From Oenanthe sinensis (Eukaryota; Streptophyta; Magnoliopsida; Apiales; Apiaceae): DNA of 64,000 nucleotides. Every line of letters starts with the position of its first letter. Position 1 is the stretch's first letter. The notes beneath the pieces are model-generated. The model saw nothing but the letters and a program-made list of their open reading frames with translations. It had not been told where the DNA came from and made no database searches. This document shows positions 1-11,959 of this stretch, one piece after another. The translations under genes were made by a program, and so were the position numbers. The stretch lies in the NCBI GenBank assembly GCA_028671895.1, contig JAPMAC010000209.1, forward strand, positions 23,024,501 to 23,088,500. Reading direction: 5' to 3'.

Positions 1-734
1 AGGAATCTTCAGCAGGTATTATCTGACAAGAAAAAGAAGATCAAAGTCAATCTACAGACTTGAAGCAGTACTACATTGAAAGAAGTTCAATTTAATTGAT
101 CATGCCTCAGTGGAGTATTTAAGTTTGAAGAAGCTACAGTGTCAGAAGATTTCAATTTTGTGTGACAACAAATATAGTCAAGTCAGAAGGAGCAGAAGTG
201 AACCATTATAAAAGTCAAGTGAAGAATTTTATTTGTTGTGAATCACTCGTGAACCAGACAGTACACAGAGTGTTGGCAAAATACAGAGAAGGTTCTTTAT
301 TACAGAAGAAGTGGTCAGCTACAGACATCGGTGTGAAGACAGAAGATTTAAAATTATATCATCAATAGTTGTGGAGTCAAGATTTTAATTTAATTCTCTA
401 TTAATTGATTAAATTATTTAGTTAATTTAATTGGTAAATTAATTCAATCAGAATTAATTTATTCCTTAAATTAATTAAGAAATTAATTAATTTAGAATTA
501 TTTTAGAATGAAGAAGATTTTAATTTAATTCTATTATCAAAAAGATAATTTATTATGTATCCTACTTACTTAGATTAATTCAAAAAGAATTAATTTATGT
601 ATAAGATATATAATAAATCAAATAGAATTAAAATTAAAAAGAAACAAAACAAAACAAAAGAAGAAAAAAAAAAGAGACAGTAGATATCAACATATACATT
701 TGAAGTAAACATTCAAGTCGGCCAAATTTGTTGG

Positions 735-1060
735 TCGGGAAGACTTTTGAAAAGTCTCCCCGAGGCTTTATTAAAAAGAAAAAAAAAAAAGAAAAGAAAG
801 CAAAACAAAAAAAAAGGGGAAAGAAAAAGAAAAAGGCATCAGATATACGTTTCACATTAACAATGCATGTCGGCCAATTAATCTCTCGGGAAGACTTTTT
901 TGAAAAGTCTCCCGTAGATTAAAAAGTCTCCCCGAGTTATTCAGAAAGTCTTCCCGAGCTGCGAAAGTCTTCCCCAACAAATTAAATGATTTTTCATTTA
1001 ATTCCAGAAGTCTCCCCGAGGAGAAAAAGTCTCCCCGAGCCAGAAAAGTCTCCAGCACCT
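735..1060 (+). repeat. AAGTCTCCCCGAG motif array in LTR
   Basis: About eight direct copies of a 13-base motif (AAGTCTCCCCGAG and close variants) lie just upstream of the LTR TATA box. Two copies are paired with an inverted partner (GGGAAGACTTTT facing GAAAAGTCTCCC near 738-760 and 887-915), which could form hairpins. A/G-rich low-complexity DNA at 640-680 and 775-835 lies before and between the copies. Confidence 0.85.
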
Positions 1061-1069
1061 GAATTTGCC

Positions 1070-1077
1070 TATAAATA
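1070..1077 (+). promoter_or_regulatory. LTR TATA box
   Basis: TATAAATA lies 10 bases downstream of the last AAGTCTCC motif and about 300 bases before the LTR end, as expected for the U3 promoter of a Copia LTR. Confidence 0.6.
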
Positions 1078-1380
1078 CAAGATTGATCAGCAGCATTCAC
1101 TTTAATTCAATCACTTTCTATTCAGCTAAAATCAAAATTCAAGAGCATTTAATGTCAAAATCTCTCTAGAATTTTAAGAGCTAAATTAGTGAATATTTTC
1201 TGATTTAATCTTGTAACCCACCTCAAGTTTAATATAAGTATTTTACTTGAACTGTGTTTCTTTGATTATTATTTCGTGATAATAATTTAAATTGTTTAAT
1301 CAAAAATTATCCGAAAAAGATTTTAGTTTTTATTAAAGATTGTATTCAACCCCCCCTTCTACAATCATTTGGACCTAACA

Positions 1381-2562
1381 AGACAGTATGAGTGTTGTAG
1401 AAGGGGAGGGTTTGAATGCAACTTGATAAATTATCACTTATCTTGCTAACAACAAACAAGTAGTAGTAATATCAAGTAAGAAAGACAAGCAACAGTAAGT
1501 AAACAAATGAAGAAAGATGTTTAACTTTAAAAATTAATTTTATTAATTTTTGTTTATTTGCTACAACTAACTGGAAAATGTTTCCAGCTTCAATGGACAC
1601 AATAACAAAGAACTTGCTAGTGTTTCTATGCTTGAGAAAAGTTAAGCTTTGTGTTCCTTAGGGAAAGTGTTTGTGAGATATATTTATTTATACTAAAACA
1701 CATATCTCACTTACAAGTGTACTTTCCCTTGTTCCTAGGACAAAACTTGAAATAGAAACTTCACTTTTTCTATTCAAAATTGTCTTCATTCCATTTGTAG
1801 ATAAAGTTGTTCTGAGATGTACTGACATCCTTGACTCCTTGAGCATGCTTTATATTTTTCCTTGTTTTCTCCCAATTTGCAGTAGTAGACTTGATAGACT
1901 AGATAGAAATGTCAAGATCAATCCTTGAATTTTCACTACCTAGTCTGCTACTTGAAATAGACTGTCAGCTTCACCAAAAGGTTACTGTCAGCCTTTAGCT
2001 TTTCTTTGGTGACAGTATATTTGACTCCGCATACTTTACTAGTTAAGCTTGATAGTCTTCTAAAACATGTTGTCGTCCAAAACTACTTTCAACTATCCCC
2101 GCCAATGTTGCTGTCAATAAAACTTGTTGTCTTTGATTCTTCAATCTCGGCCAAGTTTACTGTCAAGGGAATAGTTGCTGTCAATAATACTTGTTGTCTT
2201 CGATTCTTCAATCTCCGCCAAGTTTACTGTCAAGGGAATAGTCGTTGTCGTGTGTTCCAAATGTGTTGTCACTTGAATATGCTATCGTAGGCTTCAGTTT
2301 GCAGAATTTTACTGTCAATGATTTGATCCATGTTGTGCATGAAAATTTTGTGAACTTCTACTTCATAGATTATTTATTACATTTTTACAAGATAGTAACT
2401 ATTGAGACTTATTGTCACCTACTTGGCTTTTATACATACTGTTACAAGTGATAACTAAACATACTGTCAATATACATATGACAGTATGTTTTACTTAGTT
2501 AATTTCTAATTAATCTAAGTATCTTATAGTTGATTACAATGTTAACACCACAATCCCTAACA
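1381..2562 (-). repeat. SIRE-type 3' LTR, minus strand
   Basis: On the minus strand it starts TGTTAGGGATTG at 2562, directly after a polypurine tract, and runs to the C-rich 'CCTTCTACAA' block near 1390-1420 that marks the U5 end. The terminal CTAACA is absent at 1381, where the neighbouring plus-strand LTR begins, so that LTR probably inserted into the tip of this one. The U3 part (about 1930-2490) is rich in ACTGTCAA and GACAGTAT motifs, including a near-duplicate pair at 2145-2245. Confidence 0.7.
2457..2491. repeat. Perfect 13-bp hairpin in LTR
   Basis: The left arm 2457-2469 (AAACATACTGTCA) is the exact reverse complement of 2479-2491, with a 9-nt spacer. The same ACTGTCA/TGACAGT motifs are scattered through 1940-2340 and again at 52130-52360. 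Confidence 0.9.
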
Positions 2563-2577
2563 ATCTCCCTCAATTTG
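2563..2577 (-). other. Polypurine tract of minus-strand SIRE element
   Basis: Reads AAATTGAGGGAGAT on the minus strand, immediately before the LTR start TGTTAG. This is the standard priming site for plus-strand synthesis and fixes the orientation of the element. Confidence 0.75.
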
Positions 2578-2739
2578 TTTTTATGAAAAATAAAGGCAAA
2601 TTCAAAGTAAATTGCAGATGCTAACTCAACTAATAAAAAAATGAAGTGTTTGTACAAGAAAATATTCAACAGAAATTACAGGTACAATTTTATCTCAAAC
2701 TAGGCTCCTCTAGACTGAGCAAATCTTCAACTTTAGCTT

Positions 2740-4300
2740 GAGCTTTATTTTTACTTCTTTGCAACAGTCATTCTTCCATACAAACCTTCAAGAGTTTTCA
2801 GTGCTTGTTTTTCTTCATCTGTCTTGGCATGCTCAGAAACACAATCTAAGACTAGCTTCACCATTTGTAAGAAAGATCCTTCAAGTCTCTGTAGGAGTAG
2901 TAATTCTCAGTTGGTCCTTTGGAGATACACTGATATTTTATCCCCAACATGTCTTTGACAAATCTATCTTTTATAAAAGAGAAAACCTACTTTACTCTGA
3001 GTTTGTCTATGGCTTCATCTTCTTCTTCTCTAAACTTAATATCTCACATACAATTTTGTTTAAGTCTCTTTCAACTTCTAGAGATGAGCCTGTAGTGAGT
3101 CTAAAAATCCTCCTTAAATTTTTATTGTTTAGCACCCTAAAATTGGCGGCCTCCACTTCAATGTTGTCAATGATGACTTTTAGGGGCCCAAATAAGACTG
3201 GAGACACATAGTTAGACCTTCTTGAGAATTGATCATTCAGCATTGCATGCTTCATATCAATCTCAGCCTCATTTATCCTCTTTGTTATCTTCTCCACCTT
3301 CTTCTTTGCAGCTTCAACCTCACTTTCAAACTTCTTCATTTTCTCCCTTTCTTCTTTCTTCATAGAGTCACAAATATACAGTGCTCTATTCTTTAGATCA
3401 AATATCTCAAAGTTGGTGATATTGAGCAGTTGCTTCTTGATTAATTCAGTGGTTTGAGGATCATTCTCAGCCAATTTCTTCAATTCCACAAAAGTGATTT
3501 CCTCAGCAAATCCACGAGAGTTATAGAAAATCATCTTGTAGGGGTTCCTGAGAAGACATTGTTGAGTCTTCTCATACTTAACCTTCCTTTCAAATTCCTT
3601 CTTCTTCTTAGCTTGAATTATCCTCAGAACATTTGACATGAGACTTCTCTCCTCAGGATAAGGATACTCTTCCAACTACTTCACAACTTTTCAAGGAGCT
3701 CCATATTCCTTTCTTGCAAGGAGTTCATACTTCAAAACTCCTTGATTCCATCTTCATTTGCAAACATCACCCCATCTGAGTATACTATAGTCTCGGGTTC
3801 TTCAACATCTATAAAATCCAAGGAGTGAGTTTTGAAAGAATCCATTAATTCCAAGAATGTTCTAATCAGAATTCCCCTGAATACTTGAGTCATAATATCT
3901 GACCCTTTGTGATTTGAAGCATCCTTCTCACCATAAAATAAGTGGCTTCCTTTAATTCATGTCCCAAGGCTTCAACCTCACCAGTGGCATAGTAGACATT
4001 TATTCTGCTCAAGGAGTTTAACTCAGTCCATTCAGCAACAACTTTAATGATTAATTATGCCTTTGACTCAGCCATCTTGTTGATGGTAGGTCTCCTAAAA
4101 TCAAGACATTTTTCATGCATTGTCTCAGTAATCAGCTTCCAATTCTTTCTGTTAGGCTTCCTGCTTGAATGGAGCTTAGTTCTTTCAGCCCTTGTCTTCT
4201 TGTATTTATTGGATATAGAAATTTTTCTTGATAGTAACTCTTCCCTTACTTCTTTTGACAATGACTTTGAAGTTACTGTCAACAGGCTCGACAGTATGTT
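2740..4300 (-). pseudogene. SIRE element third-ORF (ORF3) remnant
   Basis: The 222-codon open stretch at 3675-3007 encodes a Lys/Glu-rich, coiled-coil-like protein; further homologous-looking fragments lie at 4282-4055, 4050-3900 and down to about 2740. It sits between polypurine tract/LTR and the place where pol would be, i.e. the position of the env-like third ORF of SIRE/Maximus-type Copia elements. Frames are broken by stops between fragments. It resembles in composition and position the remnants at 38190-39394 (+) and 50680-51862 (-), although different parts are preserved. No enzymatic domain is recognised; function unknown. The pol and gag of this copy are missing: the fragment ends against another LTR piece at about 4300. 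Confidence 0.6.
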
Positions 4301-4309
4301 CTAGTTTCC

Positions 4310-4790
4310 TAGATTGAAGAAATTTTTCAAAATGGAAAAAGACAGAAAGGAAAGATAGTTTATAACATTCCTAGAATAGGTATTTTTATTTGTACTCTAT
4401 TCTTGAGATTGTAAAAACTCTTGTAATATATAAATAAGAGTGGTAGCATTGTTAGAATTGTCTGAGTTAAAATATTTATTAAGAATCAATTGTTCAAGCT
4501 TTAAAGCACTTGTAAGAACAGTTGATCTGATTCTAACTTTATAAAAGCAACTAGGATTTCTAACCTAGATTATTTGAGCAATCAATTCACTGGTGGAATA
4601 CAAAACCCACTAGTAAATTTTTATATGTTGTTCAAAGTTTCAATTTCATAGTTTATCAATTTTCTTATTTATCTCTCAAACACTTAAATATAGAAGAACA
4701 AATATTAAACTTGTAAAATCTGCAAAAAGTTTCAATATTTGTATTCAACCACCCTTTCTACAAATATTTTCATTGTTCTGGAAAAAATAA
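4310..4790 (+). repeat. 5'-truncated Copia LTR fragment
   Basis: Contains a TATA-like stretch (AATATATAAATAAG, about 4425-4440), then 'TTGTATTCAACC..CCTTTCTACAAAT' at 4738-4768 and an imperfect end TTCTGGAAAAAATAACA near 4788, resembling the U5 end of the SIRE LTRs. The 5' part is missing and no primer-binding site follows. Confidence 0.5.
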
Positions 4791-5726
4791 CATCACTTCA
4801 CGATATCTTCATATTCTAGACTTCACTACATTGCTATTTCAGGACTTCTTGATACTTGCCTTAGTCAGTTTTTTCATTCCGTAATTCATTATTTTTCTGA
4901 CCTTATCTCTCCTATTGCTTGAACAATTTCTTGAACTTCTATTAGGACATTTATTTTAATGAACAACTATTTACAAACTGAATTACAAGCAATAAAATTG
5001 ACTAAGAATAAAATGCATTACAAAACTATGTCCTGACTTTGCTGCATAGATAATCTAGACTATACAAAAAATAAATTATAAACAATAGTGTAGACTTGTC
5101 TATTATCAAATATCTTTTTGACTCTTCTAAACGATATTTTCTAGAAATACTTAAATAATAAAAATTGTAGAAAATGAAAATATCTGTTCAAAAATTCACG
5201 ATAATCAAATTCTGACTTAGAATGAATTTTTTAAAAATTACTGAATTGTGTTTAAAAAAACCTATGAATTTTGGAAAAAGACAAGATGAAAAAAGAAAGA
5301 ATTGAGATGTTGAGAGAGATTTATAATGACTCTGATATGCGACTCTAAAATATTACGAGAGAAGAACAAATATAATTTATATATAGTATCTTAAAAGGCT
5401 AACTCTAAATGCATTAGTTATGCTAATATAATTCAAATTCATATTTTAGGCCCATTATTTTAATATAATTCTAATTATTATTAAATGTTTAGTCTTTTTT
5501 AATTATTAATCTATTAATATTATTCTAAATATATACAAATTATAATATTACTAGTTGGGTACCTTAAAACTAAAATTTAGGGGAAAAACTAGCATATATA
5601 ATAAGAAATCTTATAAATTAAAATAAATCTAACTAATTAATTTTATTAATTCAATACAAGTGAAAATAAAAAAAAAATTAATGAAAGCATAATTAATGAT
5701 AATATTATAATATATATGTATATATG

Positions 5727-5757
<31 letters not shown>

Positions 5758-6073
5758 AATTTAAAATAGAAATGTAATTAAATAATTTGGTGAACGTCTT
5801 TATTCTTATATTTATGAGGAGTTGACCTAAATATCATGTTTCGTTAAAATTGACCAAAATAACATCTTTAATACGCATCTTGGTGATGCACATTTACTGA
5901 ACACGTTTCCTTCTAATGTAGACTATATATCACATCAGACTTTATTTTATTATGCGTTTTTGAATATGTACGCATCAAGTGAAGGCGCAGCTGTGAGCTG
6001 TGACTAGCAGCACTTATGCATTCCTTTGATGTGATTCTTATAAACACATTATTTGTATATATATCCTTATAAG
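4791..6073. other. AT-rich intergenic stretch, no gene seen
   Basis: No convincing coding sequence. It contains a (TG)n run at about 5737-5757 preceded by (TA/TG) alternation, and an unidentified stretch at 5815-6010 with several 'tacgcat' motifs. Confidence 0.5.
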
Positions 6074-6078
6074 GTCTC

Positions 6079-6386
6079 TGTTATAAAATCTTTCTTATAA
6101 AGTAAAATACATAAAACTATAGTAAAGGAGATGAGAGAATTATAGATTGATAGTACTTCTCTTATCTTTTTTAAGTGTACATCAAATGACTAGCTACCAC
6201 ATCTATTTATACTATCACGGCTATACATTATTTAAGTATGAAAATAAAGATTTTCAAACTTCATGTGTAATTACTATGCTACGTGTATTGGGAGTAGTAA
6301 CCGTGTATTGATAACATAAACTCAGCTGGCTAGCTTGACAAATATTCTCAAGTTCACATTGTCAATCATCCAAATATAATATAATA
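6079..6386 (-). repeat. Copia 3' LTR
   Basis: 308 bp, identical to 11647-11954 except base 6279. It is the 3' LTR because the element is on the minus strand. Confidence 0.95.
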
Positions 6387-6395
6387 CTCCCCCTT
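6387..6395 (-). other. Copia polypurine tract
   Basis: AAGGGGGAG on the minus strand, directly upstream of the 3' LTR. Confidence 0.8.
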
Positions 6396-6518
6396 GATTG
6401 TCAATGTGAGTTATTACAGAGATTAACTGCCTCGTTAAAACCTTGCAAGGAAAAAACCCAGTGGGATAAAAACCTTGACGAAGGAAAAAGAGTACAGTCT
6501 CCCCCTGAATAAAACGTA

Positions 6519-9500
6519 TCACATTTTGACATCTTGTTGTAGCAAGTTTCTCAATCTCTGCATGCCAATGTTATTCCGTAGCTTTTCAAATGTTGATGTG
6601 GGTAGTGACTTTGTAAGTAGATCTGCCAGATTTTCACTTGAGCGAATTTGTTGTATATCAATGTCACCATTTTGTTGGAGTTCATGACTATAGAAGAATT
6701 TTGGCAAGATGTGTTTTGTTCGATCTCCTTTGATGTATCCTTCCTTGAGTTGTTTAATGCAGGCTGAATTATCTTCAAACATAATTGTAGGATTATTTGA
6801 GATGTTTGATAATTCACATGATTCCCGGATATGTTAAATAATAGACCGCAACCAAATACATTCCCTAATTGCTTCGTGAATTGCCAATAACTCTGCATGA
6901 TTTGATGAGGTTGTCGCCATAGTCTGCTTTACAGATTTCCAAGAAATAGCAGTTCCACAATATGTGAATAAATAACATGTCTGTGATCGTTCAAAATGTG
7001 GATCTGACATGTACCCAGCATCTGCATATCCAATCAGCTGTGATTTTGATTTGTTTGGAAAAAATAGTCCAAGATCAATTGTCCCACGGAGATATCTCAA
7101 TATGTGTTTAATTCCATCCCAATGTTTTTTAGTTGGATTAGAACTGAACCTTGCCAGTAGATTTACAGCAAATGCAATATCAGGCCGAGTGTTGTTTGCA
7201 AGATACATGAGAGCACCGATAGCACTTAGATATGGAAATTCGGGTCCAAGAACATCTTCATCTGGTTTTCTGGGATTGAATGGATCTTTTTCAACCTCAA
7301 GTGACCGGACAACCATTGGTGTGGTTAGTGGATGAGATTTGTCCATATAGAATCGATCAAGAACCTTTTCTGTGTAAGTGGACTGATGAACAAATATTCC
7401 TGAAGGTAGATGCTCCACCTGTATACCTAAACAAAATTTTGTCTTCCCAAGATCTTTCATTTCAAACTCATTTTTCAAATAATTAGCAGCGTTAGTAACA
7501 TCTTCAGAAGTATCAACAAGATTCAAATCATCTACATATACAGCAATAATAACAAAACCAGTTTGTGGCCTTTTAATAAACACACATGGACACACTTGAT
7601 TATTAATATACCCATCATTCAATAAATATTTATTAAGCCTGTTGTACCACATACGACCCGATTGTTTTAAGCCATATAATGATCGTTGTAATTTAACAGA
7701 ATATAAATGACGAGGCTTAATATCTTCTAATTTTAATCCTTCAGGGATTTTCATATAAATATCACTATCAAGTGATCCATATAGGTAGGCTATCACAACA
7801 TCCATGAGACGTGTTTCCAATTTTTCCATACAAGCCATACCCATCAGAAAACGAAAGGTAATTCCATCCATAACAGGAGAGTATGTTTCCTGGTAATCAA
7901 ATCCAGGCCTTTGAGAGAATCCTTGGGCTACCAACCGAGCCTTATATCTCACAATTTCATTTCTCTCATTTCGTTTTCTTACAAATACTCATCTATTCCC
8001 CACAGGGACCACACCAGCTGGTGTTTGGACTGCAGGAGTGCAATTCTTCCTGGATTGCAACTTTCCATTTTGGCCAATCATCTCTTTGTCGACATTCTTC
8101 CACACTTTGTGGTTCAGGATCGGAGTTTTCAAGAATATCACATGCCACGAAAAAAGCATATACATCATCAATTTCAATACTCCCACGATCCAACAATTTC
8201 CCGTTATGTACATAACTTATTGAGATCTCATAATTTTCAGGTACCTTTGCTTCTATAGAAGCATGTGCCACTTCAGGGGCAATATCCTCTTCTGGAGGCA
8301 ATACCACTTCTGGAGTTTTAGTTACAGCCACTTTAGGGGCTCGAACCTCTTCAGGAGGTAATACCACTTCTGGGGTATTTTCTAGAACATAAGCCACTTC
8401 AGGGGCAATTCCAATTAATTTCCGTTTTCGTGGCACAATATCTTTTGCACCAATAGGTCTACTACGCTTCTGGCGTGGCTTTGAATCATCAACCAATTCT
8501 TTAGAAATTGATTTATATTTAGGGATTTCAACCCTCGCTAGAGCATTAACAGCACGTATATGTGATTTTATTATGTGTCTAGAATCACTAAAAGCATATG
8601 GCATTTGATTAACAATGTTTTGCATATGAATAATTCTTTTAAACTCATTTTCACATTGATTAGTACGTGGGTCAATAGAATTCAATCCTGATGCATGCCA
8701 TGATATTTCAGAATTTAATTTATGCAAAACTTTATCTCCCCCTAGTGAAGGGAACATAGACTCATTAAAATGACAATCAGCATAACGAGCAGTAAAAACA
8801 TCACCAGTCAAGGGTTCAAGATATCTAATGATAGATGGGGAATCAAAACCAACATAGATACCAATTCTTCGTTGAGGTCCCATTTTTGTTCTTTGTGGTG
8901 GAGCTATAGGGACATATACCGCACTACCAAAAATCTTAAAGTGGGAAATATCAGGTACTTGTCCGAGAACTAATTGGTGTGGAGATTCTTTATGATAAGC
9001 AGATGGTCTGACCCTGATTATATTACCGGCGTGTAGTATAGCATGACCCCAAACAGATGTAGGTAATTTAGCCCTTAATAATAAAGGACGAACAATAAGT
9101 TGAAGTCTTTTAATTAAAGACTCTGCTAGACCATTTTGTGTGTGTACATGAGGCACAGAGTGTTCGATTGAGATTCCTACTGACATACAATAATCATTGA
9201 AGGTTGAGGATGTAAATTCAGCAGCATTATCTAATCGAATTCATTTAATGAGATGATCAGGAAATTGGGCTCGTAATTTGATTATCTGGGCTAGTAATTT
9301 TGCAAAGGCTATATTTCGCGTAGAAAGTAAACGGACATGGGACCACCTAGTTGAGGCATCAATTAAAACCATAAAATATCTAAATGGACCAGAAGATGGA
9401 TGAATCAGACCACAAATATCACCTTGAATTCTTTCTAAGAATTTTGGAGATTCGGTTTGGAGTTTCACAGGGGATGGTCGGACAATTAGTTTTCCCAAGA

Positions 9501-10080
9501 AACATGCTGAACAAGGAATTTTATCACGTGGTATGACCTTTTGATTTCTAAGGGGATGTCCCATAGAATTCTCTATAATGCGACGCATCATAGATATTCC
9601 TGGATGACCGAGTCTTTCATGCCAAAGGATAAATGATTTTGGGTCTACAGTTTTAGGAATGGTGATTGTGTGAGATTCGATGACTCTAATTTTCATAGTA
9701 TATAATCCGGAGGAAATTGAGGGTAGTTTTTCTAAAATCCTCTTATGTCCTGAAATAGTGGAAGTGATAAGAAGATATTCTTTTTCATCCTTATTAGTAG
9801 TTTCAACATGAAAACCATTAAGACGGATATCTTTAAAACTCAGAAGATTTCTAGTGGATTTACTAGAGTAGAGGGCATTTTGTATGTGAATTTGTGTCTC
9901 GTTTGGTAGGATAAAACTGGCTTTCCCAAAACCTTCTATTATACTAGATGTACCCGAAATTGTCCAAACATGTGAGTTGGTTTTAGTCAACTGTGAGAAA
10001 TATTCTGGACTTTATAAAATAGTGTGAGTGGTCGCACAGTCAGCAATGCATATGTCTCCCATATTTTTGCTGTGTATATA
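6519..10080 (-). pseudogene. Copia pol, disrupted
   Basis: The frame carries protease/GAG-pre-integrase (LWHERLGHPG near 9620), integrase zinc finger and core (GDICG near 9420; LDNAAEF near 9230), reverse transcriptase with YVDD (about 7540) and RNase H ending NLLQQDVKM at 6519. In-frame stops: TAA at 10012-10014 just after the protease, TGA at 9241-9243 inside the integrase core, TGA near 7988 where a tryptophan is expected, TAA at 6834-6836 in RNase H. A frameshift lies near 8050 between the integrase C-terminal linker and the reverse transcriptase. The linker also holds a degenerate Pro/Glu/Val repeat (about 8270-8420). Not functional as read. Confidence 0.9.
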
Positions 10081-10183
10081 TGTAAACAACGATTTTATTC
10101 AGATAAAATTAGTACATAAAGTAAGCACATAAAATAAGCATATAAAAACAAGTACATGAAAATAAAGAAAGTACATATAAAAC

Positions 10184-11221
10184 CTAGCCATCTAAATCAT
10201 AATAAAGATTAGCACCAGTATCTAATTTGATTGAGGCCTCGTTGGTTGGTACATTTTCTATATTTTGATTATAGTCAGCTAAGTTTGTTTCCACCCTTTT
10301 TCCATTAAGCCTTTTGGATGATTGGTAAAGTTCAACAAGATGTTTAGGAGTACGACAAGTACGTGCCCAATGTCCCTCAGTCCCACACCTATGGCAAATA
10401 TCTCTAGCATCTCTTTCTTGTGGTGCCTTCCTTTTATTTGGCACTTCATTTTGCCACTTCTGGTGGCCAGAATTGTTATAACCATCACGTGGCCACTTTA
10501 GGTGACCAGAATGATACTGATTTCGAAATCGTCCACGAAAATTTCCACGTCCGCGATTTCGCCCATAACCTCGTCCTCCTCTATGCCCTTTCCCACGTTC
10601 ATTCTTCTGGAATGACGTGTTATGTACTTCAGGTAACTGGGCAGAGCCTGTAGGACGGATCTGATGATTTTTCATTAACAACTCATTATTCTTTTCTGCT
10701 ACAAGAAGGAGAGATATCAACTCGCCGTATTTTATGAAATTGCGCTGCCTATATTGTTGAGCCAGAATTATAGTGTTGGGGTGGAAGGTTGAGAGAGTCT
10801 TTTCAATCATTTCAGCATCAGTAATTTTTTCACCGCACAAAATTAATTTTGAACTTGTTTTGAACAACTCAGAATTATACTCAGAAACAGATTTAAAATC
10901 TTGGAATCTTAGATTGATCCAATCATATCGGGCTGAGGGTAAATAAACAAATTTTTGATGATCAAATCTGTCTTTAAGATTATTCCAGAGGGTGAGTGGG
11001 TTTTCGACAGTTAGGTATTCAGATTTTAAGTCTGCATGAATGTGGTGCCTAAGGAAGATAATAGATTTTGCATTTTGTTCAGCAGTTGTGGTTTTCCCTG
11101 TTTCTATAGTGTCTTTTAACCCATTTGCACTCAGATGTAATTCAGCATCAAGCACCCAAGACAAATAATTATCCCCAGAAACATCCAAAGCAACAAACTC
11201 TAATTTTGCAAGATTCGCCAT
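10184..11221 (-). CDS. Copia Gag nucleocapsid protein
   Basis: 345 aa from an ATG at 11221. Nearly the whole Gag is open: an N-terminal capsid-like region of the UBN2/retrotran-gag type (residues ~15-200, with LSWVLDAELHL and LWNNLKDRFDH), an Arg/Gly-rich basic stretch (about 205-250), and a CCHC zinc knuckle CHRCGTEGHWARTC (C-x2-C-x4-H-x4-C). It ends shortly after the knuckle with a stop at 10184-10186. The protease/pol frame starts about 100 bases further on, so gag and pol are separated, either by design or by decay. Gag would package the element RNA in cytoplasmic virus-like particles. Confidence 0.85.
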   Translation of the reverse strand: MANLAKLEFVALDVSGDNYLSWVLDAELHLSANGLKDTIETGKTTTAEQNAKSIIFLRHHIHADLKSEYLTVENPLTLWNNLKDRFDHQKFVYLPSARYDWINLRFQDFKSVSEYNSELFKTSSKLILCGEKITDAEMIEKTLSTFHPNTIILAQQYRQRNFIKYGELISLLLVAEKNNELLMKNHQIRPTGSAQLPEVHNTSFQKNERGKGHRGGRGYGRNRGRGNFRGRFRNQYHSGHLKWPRDGYNNSGHQKWQNEVPNKRKAPQERDARDICHRCGTEGHWARTCRTPKHLVELYQSSKRLNGKRVETNLADYNQNIENVPTNEASIKLDTGANLYYDLDG

Positions 11222-11646
11222 TTTGATTTACAAAATAAATATTTAAAACATGATATAATAATATACATGTTAAAACATAAATAATTAATCACGTACATAC
11301 AATAAAATTTATAAAATTACTACGACATAGCCAACTATAAACTTGTGACTAATAATATTAAAAGCATAACAATTGTAATATATATAAATATTTAAGAGTA
11401 ATATAAAATAATAACGAGAACAATTATAACGATTATTTATAAAATAAAATAAATAAAGTTAAAACGTACCTCCTTTATTAAATAGAACTTATTTGGCCAA
11501 TACCTCCTTCGTAAATAAACCTTACTCAGACAACGCTTACTCGTGCAACACCTCCTTTGTCAATACTTTATTCGTAAATAAAATTTCTCGGATAATATCT
11601 CTTCTGTGAATAAAACTTACTCGGGTAGAGACTCGTGCTGATAACG
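11222..11646 (-). other. Copia 5' leader with primer-binding site and short repeats
   Basis: The bases directly inside the 5' LTR read CGTTATCAGCACGAG on the minus strand (11646-11632), the candidate primer-binding site; it is not the common TGGTATCAGAGC. At 11465-11640 the leader has degenerate tandem copies of a 30-40-bp unit (cctcctt..aataaa..ttactcg). Confidence 0.6.
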
Positions 11647-11959
11647 TGTTATAAAATCTTTCTTATAAAGTAAAATACATAAAACTATAGTAAAGGAGAT
11701 GAGAGAATTATAGATTGATAGTACTTCTCTTATCTTTTTTAAGTGTACATCAAATGACTAGCTACCACATCTATTTATACTATCACGGCTATACATTATT
11801 TAAGTATGAAAATAAAGATTTTCAAACTTCATGTGTAATTACTATGTTACGTGTATTGGGAGTAGTAACCGTGTATTGATAACATAAACTCAGCTGGCTA
11901 GCTTGACAAATATTCTCAAGTTCACATTGTCAATCATCCAAATATAATATAATAGTCTC

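Larger units (their letters stand above)
1..1380 (+). repeat. SIRE-type Copia LTR (5' end outside window)
   Basis: The right end has the family signature also found at 55693 and 58969: a C-rich block, CTTCTACAAT, then GGACCTAACA at 1380. An AT-rich block at about 385-510 is nearly the same as 54215-54345, and the 'gtgaaccagac' block near 250 recurs at 54082 and 57978. No tRNA primer-binding site follows 1380, so this is a 3' LTR or a solo LTR rather than a 5' LTR. It abuts an inverted related LTR. The 5' boundary is not visible. Confidence 0.8.
6074..11959 (-). mobile_element. Complete minus-strand Ty1/Copia retrotransposon with TSD
   Basis: Two 308-bp LTRs (6079-6386 and 11647-11954) flank gag and pol on the minus strand and are bordered by the perfect 5-bp duplication GTCTC (6074-6078, 11955-11959). 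LTR ends are TATTAT..ATAACA on the coding strand, not canonical TG..CA at the 5' side. The LTRs differ at a single base (C at 6279, T at 11847), so the insertion is recent. Pol order is protease, integrase, reverse transcriptase, RNase H, which is the Copia order. Despite the young LTRs, pol carries several stops and a frameshift, so this copy could only have moved with proteins supplied by another copy, or it decayed very fast. Confidence 0.95.

Noticed and set aside
634..922. Lys- or Phe-rich reading frames over the A/G-rich stretch
   Set aside because: They are translations of poly-purine low-complexity DNA inside an LTR.
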